Source: Pedobacter puniceum
Lineage (GTDB): Bacteria; Bacteroidota; Bacteroidia; Sphingobacteriales; Sphingobacteriaceae
Direction of reading: 5' to 3'
NCBI RefSeq assembly: GCF_009674685.1
Contig: NZ_WKJI01000001.1
Coordinates: 620,001 to 684,000 of the forward strand
DNA: 64,000 nt
This document shows positions 15,291 through 23,694 of the stretch, piece by piece. Below the pieces are notes generated by a model that had not been told where the DNA came from, did no database searches, and saw only the letters and a list, made by a program, of their open reading frames with translations. Numbering within the stretch: the stretch's first letter is position 1; each line of letters starts with the position of its first letter. The translations under genes and the position numbers were made by a program.

Positions 15291-16643
15291 ATGATAGCCA
15301 ACAGAATGCTGCTTGCAGCAATTTTAAGTTTAATTTCTTCTTCTGTTTTGCTGGCCCAAACAGATACGGTAACCACGCATAGTTTTACCTTAGAAGAATG
15401 TATACAATATGCTTATAAACATCAAACAGATGTATTAAATGCAGATATAGACCAGAAAATAGCCGATGCTAAAGTAAAAGAAACCATTGGTATAGGTTTA
15501 CCTCAAATTAGTGGAAATGCAAGGTTTCAGGATTTCTTGAAGATACCAACCTCTTTAATACCTTCAGAAATTTTTGGTGGAACACCAGGGACTTTTACTC
15601 CAGTACAATTTGGCGTAAAGTACCAATCAACTACAGGGATAGATGTTAGTCAGTTATTATTTGACGGAAGTTATATAGTAGGTTTACAAGCTTCTAAAAC
15701 TTTTAAAGAGCTGTCTCAAAGAGCTTTTACCAGAACCAAAATAGAAACAAATGTAGCGGTAAGAAAAGCCTATTATATGGTTTTGGTTAATAATGAGCAA
15801 CTAGACTTATTAAATGCTAATATCATGCAGTTAGGAGATCAGTTGAAGCAAACAAAAGCTTTGAATGAGAATGGTTTTGCAGAAAAAATAGATGTAGATA
15901 GGTTAAATGTATTGTACAATAACCTAATTACAGAAAGAGAAAACATAAAGCGTTTATTGGCATTAGGAAACCAAATGTTGAAGTTTCAAATAGGAATGCC
16001 TGTAGAGCATACTTTAATAGTAGAAGGTAAAATTGCTGATGTTAACCTTACCAATACTGAAGAAGTTGTTTTAGATACTACAGCTTACAAAAGCAGAATT
16101 GAGTATAGCTTAACTCAAACACAAATTAAATTGAACGAGTTAGATTTAAAGAGATATAAGTCTCAATACTTACCTAGTTTAGCTGCTTTTGGCTCTGGTG
16201 CGTACCAATTTCAAAGCAATAATTTTAGCGAGCTTTATGATAACAGGTTCCCAACTGTTGTAGTAGGTTTACAGTTAAATGTGCCTATTTTTAGTGGTTT
16301 CCAGAAAGCAAACCGAGTAGCACAGGCAAAGCTTGAGTTACAGAAATCTAACAATAGCTTGTTTCAGGTTAAAAACTCTATCAATTTAGAAATTAAAAGT
16401 AGTGCTGCCAACTTTAGAAACAGTATAGCCTCTTTAAACAACCAAAGAGCTAATTTAAACCTGGCTAATGAAATCTTAAGGGTTTCTAAAATTAAATACG
16501 AGCAAGGTGTGGGCTCTAGTATAGAAGTTACACAAGCGCAAACATCATTAAAAGAAGCAGAAAATAACTACATCAATGCTTTATATGATGCTTTAGTAAA
16601 TAAAGTAAACTTAGACAAGGCAAGCGGTAAAATCAATGAATAA
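15291..16643 (+). CDS. TolC-family outer membrane efflux protein
   Basis: 450 residues with a signal peptide (RMLLAAILSLISSSVLLAQ). The mature protein has the duplicated helical-barrel pattern of the outer membrane efflux family: FTLEECIQYAYKHQTDVLNADID at the start, and the second repeat NEILRVSKIKYEQGVGSSIEVTQAQTSL near the end, where GxxSxxxVxxAQ is the family hallmark. It forms the trimeric outer-membrane channel of the tripartite pump encoded by the next two genes. The gene begins 8 nt after the TetR gene, and its stop lies 25 nt before the adaptor start used here. Confidence 0.93.
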   Translation: MIANRMLLAAILSLISSSVLLAQTDTVTTHSFTLEECIQYAYKHQTDVLNADIDQKIADAKVKETIGIGLPQISGNARFQDFLKIPTSLIPSEIFGGTPGTFTPVQFGVKYQSTTGIDVSQLLFDGSYIVGLQASKTFKELSQRAFTRTKIETNVAVRKAYYMVLVNNEQLDLLNANIMQLGDQLKQTKALNENGFAEKIDVDRLNVLYNNLITERENIKRLLALGNQMLKFQIGMPVEHTLIVEGKIADVNLTNTEEVVLDTTAYKSRIEYSLTQTQIKLNELDLKRYKSQYLPSLAAFGSGAYQFQSNNFSELYDNRFPTVVVGLQLNVPIFSGFQKANRVAQAKLELQKSNNSLFQVKNSINLEIKSSAANFRNSIASLNNQRANLNLANEILRVSKIKYEQGVGSSIEVTQAQTSLKEAENNYINALYDALVNKVNLDKASGKINE

Positions 16644-16668
16644 TCAAAAAAATATAATCCATAATACA

Positions 16669-17757
16669 ATGAGAAATTTTATATACCTAATCGTTATCGT
16701 GTTTTTAGCAGCTTGCGGAAGCGGCGATAATAATAAGAAAGCTCAGTTAGATAAGCTTAAAAAAGAACAAGCAGAGATAAATGCTAAAATAGCTAAGCTA
16801 GAGGCCGAGCTAGGTTCTAACAAAGATACTTTGTATAAAGATGTAAATGTTCACGAGGTTAAATCATCAACCTTTAAAAACTATATAGAAATACAAGGTA
16901 GGGTAGATGCAGAGGAAAATGTACAAGTTAACCCAGAAGCTGCTGGTGTGCTAACTAAAATATTTGTAAACATTGGTCAAAATGTTTCAAAAGGACAAGT
17001 TATTGCACAGATAGATGACGCTGTTCTTCGTCAGAGTATGGCGCAATTACAAACACAATTAGACCTAGCTACTAATTTATACAACCGTCAGAAAAACCTT
17101 TGGGATCAAAAAATAGGTACCGAGGTACAGTTCTTAAATGCTAAAACTCAAAAAGAAGGTTTAGAAAAACAAATGGCAGTTTTAAGACAGCAAGCTGCTA
17201 TGTATAAAGTAAAATCACCAATTAATGGTACTATAGACCAATTAGATTGGAAAATTGGTATGGCTGTACAGCCAGGTGCACCAGGTGTAAGAATTGTAAA
17301 TGCTAACGATTTAAAAGCAAAAGCTTTATTGTCTGAAACTTACGCATCAAGAATAGATAAAGGTGATGAAGTTGAAATCATCATCCCAGATGCTAAAGAT
17401 TCTTTAACTACGAAACTTTCTTTCACTTCTAAAGTGATAGATCCATCTTCAAGAAGTTTTAGTGTTGAGGTAAATCTGCCAAGCAAGAAAATTTATCGTC
17501 CTAATATGTTAGCAGTTTTAAGAATTGTTGATTACGAAAAAGCAAATGCGCTAACTGTACCTATTAAAGCAGTACAAAAGTCAGAAGCGGGAGATTATTT
17601 ACTAGTTGCTGATAACGGAAAAGCAAAACGTGTAGCCGTTAAAATAGGTAATGTTTATAACGGTATGGCGGAAGTGTTAAGTGGTTTAAATGCAGGTGAT
17701 AAAGTTATTACCATAGGTTTTAATAACCTTAACGAAGGTGATTTAGTTAAGTTTTAA
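16669..17757 (+). CDS. RND efflux periplasmic adaptor (membrane fusion lipoprotein)
   Basis: 362 residues from the ATG at 16669. An in-frame ATG at 16636 would overlap the TolC gene by 8 bases, but only the internal start places a clean lipoprotein signal (RNFIYLIVIVFLAACGSG, lipobox LAAC) at the N-terminus. A short coiled coil follows (QLDKLKKEQAEINAKIAKLE), then the lipoyl-like half VNPEAAGVLTKIFVNIGQNVSKGQVIAQID, a helical hairpin, the second lipoyl half (KVKSPINGTIDQL) and the beta-barrel and membrane-proximal domains (GLNAGDKVITIGFNNLNEGD). It bridges the inner-membrane permease and TolC. It is in the middle of the efflux operon. Confidence 0.9.
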   Translation: MRNFIYLIVIVFLAACGSGDNNKKAQLDKLKKEQAEINAKIAKLEAELGSNKDTLYKDVNVHEVKSSTFKNYIEIQGRVDAEENVQVNPEAAGVLTKIFVNIGQNVSKGQVIAQIDDAVLRQSMAQLQTQLDLATNLYNRQKNLWDQKIGTEVQFLNAKTQKEGLEKQMAVLRQQAAMYKVKSPINGTIDQLDWKIGMAVQPGAPGVRIVNANDLKAKALLSETYASRIDKGDEVEIIIPDAKDSLTTKLSFTSKVIDPSSRSFSVEVNLPSKKIYRPNMLAVLRIVDYEKANALTVPIKAVQKSEAGDYLLVADNGKAKRVAVKIGNVYNGMAEVLSGLNAGDKVITIGFNNLNEGDLVKF

Positions 17758-17818
17758 TCGTACCATAAATAACATGTTTTTGCCTGTTGATAAAACAGGG
17801 TTGATTAAATAAACAACA

Positions 17819-20800
17819 ATGAAAGACGTACAAAAAGAATTTAAACCCGCCAGTTGGGCAATAGATAACAAAACAGCTATCTATGTCCTTACGGTGATAT
17901 TATTAATAGCAGGTTACTTTGCTTATGTAAGCCTGCCTAAAGAAAACTTCCCAGAGATTTCTATTCCTAAAATATTTGTAACTACAGTTTATCCGGGTAC
18001 TTCTCCAGAGAATATGGAGAATTTGGTAACCAAGCAACTAGAAAAACAGATAAAATCCGCACAAGGCTTAAAGAAAGTTACTTCTAACTCTTATCAAGAT
18101 TTCTCTTTTATTATAGCAGAGTTTAATGCGGATATTGATATTAAAGAAGCTAAGCAGCGTGTAAAAGATGCGGTAGATAAAGCTAAGCAAGATTTGCCTA
18201 GCGATTTACCAGACGATCCAGAGGTATTGGATATTAATTTATCTGATTTACCTATCATGTATCTCAACTTATCCGGAGATTATGATTTGAAAACTTTAAA
18301 GCAATACGCCGATGATTTAAAAGATAGGGTAGAGTCATTACCAGAAATTTCGGGTGTTGATATTGTAGGAGCTTTAGATCCAGAAGTTCAAATCAATGTG
18401 GATATGAACAAAATGGCGGCGGCACAAATATCTTTTTCAGATATAGAAAGAGCAGTAGGTTATGAAAATATTTCAGCATCTGGAGGTACTGTTCCTATGG
18501 ACGGGGTTAGACGTACTTTAAATATTAAAAAAGAATTTGCTTCTGCCGAGGAGATTGCCAATATCGTTGTTAAAAATCCAGTTGGATCTTCTATTTATCT
18601 AAGAGACATTGCACAGGTTGTAGATGGTTTTAAAGAGCAAGAATCTTACGCCCGTTTATATGGTAAGAACGTAATTACCCTAAACGTTAAAAAGCGTTCT
18701 GGCGAGAACTTAATTGAAGCCTCAGACAAAATAGAAGCTGTAATTGCAGAAATGAAGGCAAAGCAGTTCCCTAAAGGGTTAGAAATTGTTACCACCGGAG
18801 ACCAATCAGATCAAACCCGTGTTACTCTACACGATTTAATCAATACCATCATCATTGGTTTTATTTTGGTTACCCTGATATTAATGTTCTTTATGGGAGT
18901 TACCAACGCATTTTTCGTGGCATTATCGGTGCCATTATCTATGTGTGTGGCTTTCTTACTGATGCCTACCATTGGTTTTACCATGAACATGATTGTATTG
19001 TTCTCTTTCCTACTCGCATTAGGTATTGTTGTGGATGATGCGGTGGTGGTTATCGAAAATACACACCGTATTTTCGATAATGGAAAGGTGCCGATTAAAC
19101 AGGCTGCTAAAACGGCTGCGGGCGAGGTATTCTTACCAGTATTCTCTGGTACCATGACAACCCTAGCTCCATTTATTCCTTTAGCATTTTGGCCAGGTAT
19201 TATAGGCGAGTTTATGTTCTTCTTACCTATAACATTAATCATTACTTTGCTAGCTTCTTTGTTAGTAGCTTATATCATTAACCCGGTTTTTGCGGTTGAT
19301 TTTATGACTGCTCATGAGCATGATGATACACATAAGCCAACTTTTGATAAACAAGTTAAAAAAGTACTTAAATATTTTGCGGGTGCTGCCGTTTTAGCTT
19401 ATATCATAGATTTTGGCTTTGGTAACTTGGTAGTTGTATTAGCATTGTTTTACTTATTACAGCATTTTTATCTTAACAGGGTTATCTATAAATTTCAAAA
19501 TCAAGTATGGCCAAGGTATCAAGATAAATATGCCAATTTCTTAAAATGGGCCTTACATAGGCCTTATACTATCTTAGGAAGTACTTTAGGTTTATTGGTG
19601 TTTTCTATCATCTTCACCATGATTATGAAACCTAAATTTGTATTCTTCCCAGAGGCTGATCCTAACTTTACTTATGTATACATCAGCTTGCCAGTTGGTA
19701 CAGACCAAGCTTATACTAATGAAGTAACCAAAAAGGTTGAAGCTAAAGTTGCAGCCGTAGTAGATAGTATGGGGAAACACAATGTTTCTTCTATCATCTC
19801 TAACGTAACTAAAGGTGTAACCGATCCTCAGGATGAAGATCAAGGTGATTATCCAAACCGTGGAAAGGTTACCGTGGCTTTTGTGGAGTTTGGTAAACGT
19901 AGCGGCAAGCCAACAACAGAGTACATGGCTGCTATAAGAGAAGCTGTAAAAGGTGTTCCTGGGGCAGAAATTTCTGTTACGCAAGAGCAATCTGGTCCGC
20001 CAACTGCTAAACCTATCAGTATAGAAATTACTGGTGATGATTTAGATTCTTTGGTAGTAACATCAGAAAGATTAAAAAAATATTTAGTAGCTAAAAATAT
20101 ACCTGGGGTTGAGGAGTTAAAATCAGACTTTCAAAACAACAAGCCAGAAATTATTTTTGATATTGATAGAGAAAGAGCAAACCGCGAAGGTATTTCTACC
20201 GGACAAATTGCTATGGATTTAAGAACGGCTCTTTATGGTAAAGAAGTTTCTAAATTCCGCGATTTGGATGAGGATTATGAAATTAACGTAAGAGCTCAGG
20301 AAGACCAACGTAATAGCTTAGAAGCTTTAAGAAACTTAAAAATCACTTATCGTGATATGGGTATGGGCGGCATGATTCGTCAAGTGCCAGTTTCTTCTTT
20401 TGCTGATATTGATTATGTAAATACTTACGGAGGCATCAAGCGTAAGCAACAAAAAAGAATCATTATTTTATCATCAAACGTATTGTCTGATTATAATGAG
20501 AACGAAGTTGTAGCCAATATTCAAAGAGAAATTAATCAGTTTAACGCTCCTGATGGCGTATTGGTAAAAATGGCTGGTGCACAAGAAGAACAGGCAGAAA
20601 CGGCAGCTTTCTTAGGTTTAGCCTTAGGAGTAGCTTTCTTCTTGATTTTGATTATCTTGGTTATACAGTTTAATTCTATAGGCAAGCCAATCATCATTTT
20701 AAGTGAAATTCTGTTCAGTATCATTGGGGTATTGTTAGGTATTAGTTTGTTTAAAATGGAGATGTCTATTGTGATGATGGGGGTAGGTATTGTTGCATTA

Positions 20801-21190
20801 GCTGGTATTGTGGTGCGTAACGGTATCTTACTAGTAGAATTTGCCGATTTAATGATTGAGCAAGGTATGAAACCTTTTGAAGCTGTTTTAGAGGCGGGTA
20901 GAACTAGGATGACGCCTGTATTACTTACCGCAACTGCAACCATGTTAGGTTTAGTGCCATTGGCAGTAGGCTTAAACTTAGATTTTGCTAAGCTCTTCTC
21001 AGAAGGTAATCCACATATTTATTTTGGTGGAGATAACGTGGCTTTCTGGGGGCCTTTATCATGGACTATGATATTTGGTTTAAGTTTCGCTACCTTCTTA
21101 ACCTTAATACTTGTACCTTCTATGTACTTGATTAGGATAAGAATAAAAGAAAGATTATTCAAAAATAAAACTCAAGAAGTTGAGGCATAA
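17819..21190 (+). CDS. RND-family efflux permease (AcrB/HAE-like)
   Basis: 1123 residues, the usual size or slightly larger. Twelve membrane helices in two halves are apparent: helix 1 at about 18-36 (AIYVLTVILLIAGYFAYV), helices from about 340, and the second set from about 920. The proton-relay region is recognisable in LLALGIVVDDAVVVIENTHRI (the DD pair in helix 4). Large periplasmic pore loops follow each first helix. A hydrophobic insertion at about 515-560 (FAGAAVLAYIIDFGFGNLVVVLALFYLL) looks like extra membrane segments between helix 6 and helix 7. As a proton antiporter it exports drugs, metals or other toxic compounds; the substrate is not readable. It is the last gene of the operon, ended by a strong terminator. 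Confidence 0.93.
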   Translation: MKDVQKEFKPASWAIDNKTAIYVLTVILLIAGYFAYVSLPKENFPEISIPKIFVTTVYPGTSPENMENLVTKQLEKQIKSAQGLKKVTSNSYQDFSFIIAEFNADIDIKEAKQRVKDAVDKAKQDLPSDLPDDPEVLDINLSDLPIMYLNLSGDYDLKTLKQYADDLKDRVESLPEISGVDIVGALDPEVQINVDMNKMAAAQISFSDIERAVGYENISASGGTVPMDGVRRTLNIKKEFASAEEIANIVVKNPVGSSIYLRDIAQVVDGFKEQESYARLYGKNVITLNVKKRSGENLIEASDKIEAVIAEMKAKQFPKGLEIVTTGDQSDQTRVTLHDLINTIIIGFILVTLILMFFMGVTNAFFVALSVPLSMCVAFLLMPTIGFTMNMIVLFSFLLALGIVVDDAVVVIENTHRIFDNGKVPIKQAAKTAAGEVFLPVFSGTMTTLAPFIPLAFWPGIIGEFMFFLPITLIITLLASLLVAYIINPVFAVDFMTAHEHDDTHKPTFDKQVKKVLKYFAGAAVLAYIIDFGFGNLVVVLALFYLLQHFYLNRVIYKFQNQVWPRYQDKYANFLKWALHRPYTILGSTLGLLVFSIIFTMIMKPKFVFFPEADPNFTYVYISLPVGTDQAYTNEVTKKVEAKVAAVVDSMGKHNVSSIISNVTKGVTDPQDEDQGDYPNRGKVTVAFVEFGKRSGKPTTEYMAAIREAVKGVPGAEISVTQEQSGPPTAKPISIEITGDDLDSLVVTSERLKKYLVAKNIPGVEELKSDFQNNKPEIIFDIDRERANREGISTGQIAMDLRTALYGKEVSKFRDLDEDYEINVRAQEDQRNSLEALRNLKITYRDMGMGGMIRQVPVSSFADIDYVNTYGGIKRKQQKRIIILSSNVLSDYNENEVVANIQREINQFNAPDGVLVKMAGAQEEQAETAAFLGLALGVAFFLILIILVIQFNSIGKPIIILSEILFSIIGVLLGISLFKMEMSIVMMGVGIVALAGIVVRNGILLVEFADLMIEQGMKPFEAVLEAGRTRMTPVLLTATATMLGLVPLAVGLNLDFAKLFSEGNPHIYFGGDNVAFWGPLSWTMIFGLSFATFLTLILVPSMYLIRIRIKERLFKNKTQEVEA

Positions 21191-21217
21191 AAAAAGGGAG
21201 CGAAAGCTCCCTTTTTT
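21190..21217 (+). terminator. Terminator of the RND efflux operon
   Basis: The perfect 12-bp stem AAAAAAGGGAGC pairs with GCTCCCTTTTTT around a GAAA tetraloop, starting at the stop codon of the permease. It is symmetrical, so it also serves the convergent DUF3347 gene. Confidence 0.9.
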
Positions 21218-21247
21218 GTTTTTAATCATCAGATAAATCTGTTATCT

Positions 21248-21769
21248 CTATTTTATTTCTTCTTCTACTGTACCGCAAGATAACATGGCTTCTCCGTAAT
21301 AAGGGTTTTTGATTTCCTTCTCACTTGCTAACCAAAAACCTCCCTTGCCATCATTAGCCATAGGGCAATGTTGTTTGTAAATGGTTCCACCGCTTACTTT
21401 AGTACGTATTTCTTTTAAGATATTCTCTGTAAAATCATTAAAAGCTAATCTTTTATCGGCAACGGTAGCAGCTGCACTAATTTTACCTGCTTGTGCTGCT
21501 AAAGAGTCGTTAGTAGTTTTTAAAATGCCTTCTAAATTAGCACTTGCCTGTTTTGCATCTTCCTCGTTATTGGCAACTAAAGCATTTTTTAAGCTGATAT
21601 AACCTTGATAAATACTATCAGCTTTGCTGTCTTTAAAAGTTACTGGTACACTGGCTTCTGCCGTTACCGCTGTAGAGTCTTTTGTTTCTGCACTTGATTG
21701 TTGGTTGTTACAACTATAGCTTGCTAGTAAAGTAGCACATAGTACAGTGTGGATATAAATTTTCCTCAT
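21248..21769 (-). CDS. DUF3347-domain lipoprotein
   Basis: 173 residues with a lipoprotein signal (YIHTVLCATLLASYSCNNQQ, lipobox SYSC). The mature part matches the DUF3347 pattern, a helical region (QGYISLKNALVANNEEDAKQAS ... RLAFNDFTENILKEI) followed by a C-terminal segment with YKQHCPMANDGKGGFWLASE, NPYYGEAMLSCG. The HCPM motif and the last Cys resemble the copper-binding tail found in DUF3347 proteins and in some CusB-type adaptors; metal binding is therefore a reasonable inference. It is convergent with the efflux operon, sharing its terminator, so it may or may not be functionally linked. The small exported protein upstream is on the same strand. Confidence 0.85.
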   Translation of the reverse strand: MRKIYIHTVLCATLLASYSCNNQQSSAETKDSTAVTAEASVPVTFKDSKADSIYQGYISLKNALVANNEEDAKQASANLEGILKTTNDSLAAQAGKISAAATVADKRLAFNDFTENILKEIRTKVSGGTIYKQHCPMANDGKGGFWLASEKEIKNPYYGEAMLSCGTVEEEIK

Positions 21770-21817
21770 GATGTGTGATGATAAATTAATTTGCTAATTG
21801 TAAATGATGAAGAAATG

Positions 21818-22165
21818 TTATTTCCTCATCTGATTAAGAATAACTTTCAAGCCTTCTTTAAGAAGTGGGAACAAAGAAAAGCTATTGTTGTTTTCTTCTT
21901 GTTCTTCTTTTTCGTCAGAGCTAAAGCTAATGAAATCTTTAAAATAGCTAGGTGAAGGATTTTCTTTTTTAGCTTCTTGTGGTTTTACCGTTTTTGTAGT
22001 TTTCTTTACAAGCGAAGAGTCTTTTTTAACAGATGCTAAAGAAGTATTTATGTTTTGATGATTTTTCTGCTGATTGATAAAAGGATATATACCCGCTACT
22101 ACTGATGATACTAGGAGTAGCACAGCAATGAATAAAAGTGATATTCTTTTGGTAGAAAAATTCAT
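21818..22165 (-). CDS. Small membrane-anchored protein, unknown function
   Basis: 115 residues. One N-terminal membrane helix at about 8-28 (ISLLFIAVLLLVSSVVAGIY) is followed by a charged, low-complexity region (KKDSSLVKKTTKTVKPQEAKK) and an acidic stretch (SSDEKEEQEENNNS). No conserved motif is recognised. It lies 48 nt upstream of, and on the same strand as, the DUF3347 gene, so the two may be co-transcribed. It is divergent from the DinB/DnaE operon across 197 nt. Confidence 0.6.
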   Translation of the reverse strand: MNFSTKRISLLFIAVLLLVSSVVAGIYPFINQQKNHQNINTSLASVKKDSSLVKKTTKTVKPQEAKKENPSPSYFKDFISFSSDEKEEQEENNNSFSLFPLLKEGLKVILNQMRK

Positions 22166-22281
22166 ACACTCAAAAATAGAAATAATAATCTCAATAACAA
22201 TTATTTCTTATGTAATTTTTTAGCTATTATACTGATTCTTATCTGGTTAATTTTTAGAAAAAGAATTAATACATGTATGGC

Positions 22282-22340
22282 TTGATTTTTAGCTAAATAA
22301 TTTAGTATTTTTGAATAAAAAAACTAATTATATTAGTTTT
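22282..22340 (+). promoter_or_regulatory. Promoter and palindromic operator of the dinB-dnaE operon
   Basis: TTG (22282-22284), a 21-nt spacer and TATTTTTG (22306-22313) fit the Bacteroidota promoter consensus. Directly downstream, over the expected transcription start, is a perfect 9-bp inverted repeat: AAAACTAAT (22320-22328), TAT, ATTAGTTTT (22332-22340). This position suits a repressor. In many Bacteroidota the SOS-like polymerase operon is preceded by a gene for a LexA-like S24/XRE repressor. None is present here, so the repressor must be elsewhere (inference). Confidence 0.7.
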
Positions 22341-22362
22341 AAAATAAAAGAATTTGGAGAAG

Positions 22363-23544
22363 ATGGAAAGGCAAATCATACATATAGATTTAGATTCTTT
22401 TTTTGTTTCGGTAGAATGTCGTAGTAATCCACGTTTGTTAAACAGGCCAGTGGCTATAGGCGGTTCTGGAGACCGTGGTGTAGTGGCTTCTTGTAGTTAT
22501 GAAGCCAGAAAGTACGGTGTACACTCGGCTATGCCAGGTAAATTGGCCAAACAGCTTTGTCCTGATTTAATTTTTATCCGTGGTGACTATGAAAGTTATA
22601 GCAAAGCATCTTTAGAGGTTACTCAGATTATAGATGAGCAAGTTCCGGTTTTTGAGAAAACTTCTATAGACGAGTTTTATATAGATATGACAGGTATGGA
22701 TAAGTTTTTTGGTACTTTAAAACATGCCCGAGAGTTGAGGGAAAAAGTGATACAGGAAACCGGTTTGCCTATATCTTTTGGTTTATCAAAAAATAAAACG
22801 GTTTCAAAAGTAGCTACTGGTTTAGCTAAACCCAACGGTTATAAGCATGTGGATTATGGTACAGAACGACCTTTTTTAGCACCTTTGCCCGTTCAAAAAA
22901 TACCCATGATTGGCGATAAGACAGCAGAAAGTTTACGAAGAATGGGCATACAAAAAGTACAAACTTTACAAGAAATGCCTTGTAAGTTATTAGAATCTGC
23001 CTTTGGGAAATCGGGTATTACGATATGGGAGAAAGCAAATGGTATAGATTTGAGTCCGGTAGTGCCTTACACAGAACGTAAATCTCTATCCAGCGAGAAT
23101 ACCTTTGAGCAAGATACCATGGATACAGAAATGCTAGAAGCTTTACTGGTAGCCATGACAGAAGATTTATGTTCTAAAATGCGAAAAGAGCATTTTTTGT
23201 GTGGATGTGTAGCTGTTAAAATACGATATTCTGATTTTAATACCCATACACAACAAATTAAGGTTCCTTATACCTCGGCAGATCACCTGCTTATCCCACA
23301 AGTAAAAGAGCTTTTTAAGAAATTGTATAACCGCCGCATGCTCATCAGGCTCATAGGCGTACGTTTTAGTAATTTGGTTCATGGGCATCATCAAATTAAT
23401 CTTTTTCAAGATAGCGAAGAGCAAATTCACCTTTACCAAGCTATGGATAAACTTAATAAAAGATTTGGAAGCAAAACCGTATTCAGGGCAATAGGTATGG
23501 GTATAGAAAATAGAAGTTTTAATCCGTTTAATGGAATTATGTGA
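22363..23544 (+). CDS. dinB: Y-family DNA polymerase (DNA polymerase IV)
   Basis: 393 residues from the ATG at 22363; an in-frame TTG at 22354 would add only three residues and is less likely. Catalytic acidic residues are in HIDLDSFFVSVE (D8 region) and SIDEFYIDMTG (DE pair near 105). The helix-hairpin-helix region KIPMIGDKTAESLRRMGI and the little-finger domain (KSLSSENTFEQD) follow. Near the C-terminus QINLF fits the beta-clamp-binding motif QxxLF. It performs error-prone bypass of damaged template. It is first in an operon with a DnaE-like polymerase, behind a promoter with a palindromic operator, which suggests damage-inducible control. Confidence 0.94.
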   Translation: MERQIIHIDLDSFFVSVECRSNPRLLNRPVAIGGSGDRGVVASCSYEARKYGVHSAMPGKLAKQLCPDLIFIRGDYESYSKASLEVTQIIDEQVPVFEKTSIDEFYIDMTGMDKFFGTLKHARELREKVIQETGLPISFGLSKNKTVSKVATGLAKPNGYKHVDYGTERPFLAPLPVQKIPMIGDKTAESLRRMGIQKVQTLQEMPCKLLESAFGKSGITIWEKANGIDLSPVVPYTERKSLSSENTFEQDTMDTEMLEALLVAMTEDLCSKMRKEHFLCGCVAVKIRYSDFNTHTQQIKVPYTSADHLLIPQVKELFKKLYNRRMLIRLIGVRFSNLVHGHHQINLFQDSEEQIHLYQAMDKLNKRFGSKTVFRAIGMGIENRSFNPFNGIM

Positions 23545-23559
23545 GGCGAGAAGTATGGA

Positions 23560-23609
23560 GTCCGTAGACCGCCGTCCGAAGTCCGATGTCTGAAGACCGC
23601 CGTCTGAAG
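23560..23609. repeat. Two direct copies of a 22-bp unit in the dinB-dnaE gap
   Basis: Copy 1 spans 23560-23581 and copy 2 spans 23588-23609, separated by 6 nt and differing at three positions. Each copy is itself made of a 7-bp word like GTCCGAA. The base composition (GC-rich, CpG-rich) stands out from the AT-rich surroundings, which suggests a dispersed intergenic repeat. Confidence 0.7.
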
Positions 23610-23623
23610 TTTTCCTTATCGCA

Positions 23624-23694
23624 ATAAACTAATCACCTAATGAACTAATGACCAATGAACCAATTCCTAGCCACCTAACAAACTAACCACCTAA
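23624..23694. repeat. Low-complexity CTAAC/CACCTAA tract before the dnaE-like start codon
   Basis: A run of imperfect ACTAAyCACCTAA-like words reaching directly to the ATG at 23695, so it forms the entire ribosome-loading region. It shares the 13-mer CTAACCACCTAAA with the tract at 4163-4263. Confidence 0.55.

Noticed and set aside
18811-19242. Long minus-strand frame inside the RND permease gene
   Set aside because: It is antisense to a conserved membrane protein gene and reflects its codon pattern; other antisense frames in the window were rejected for the same reason.
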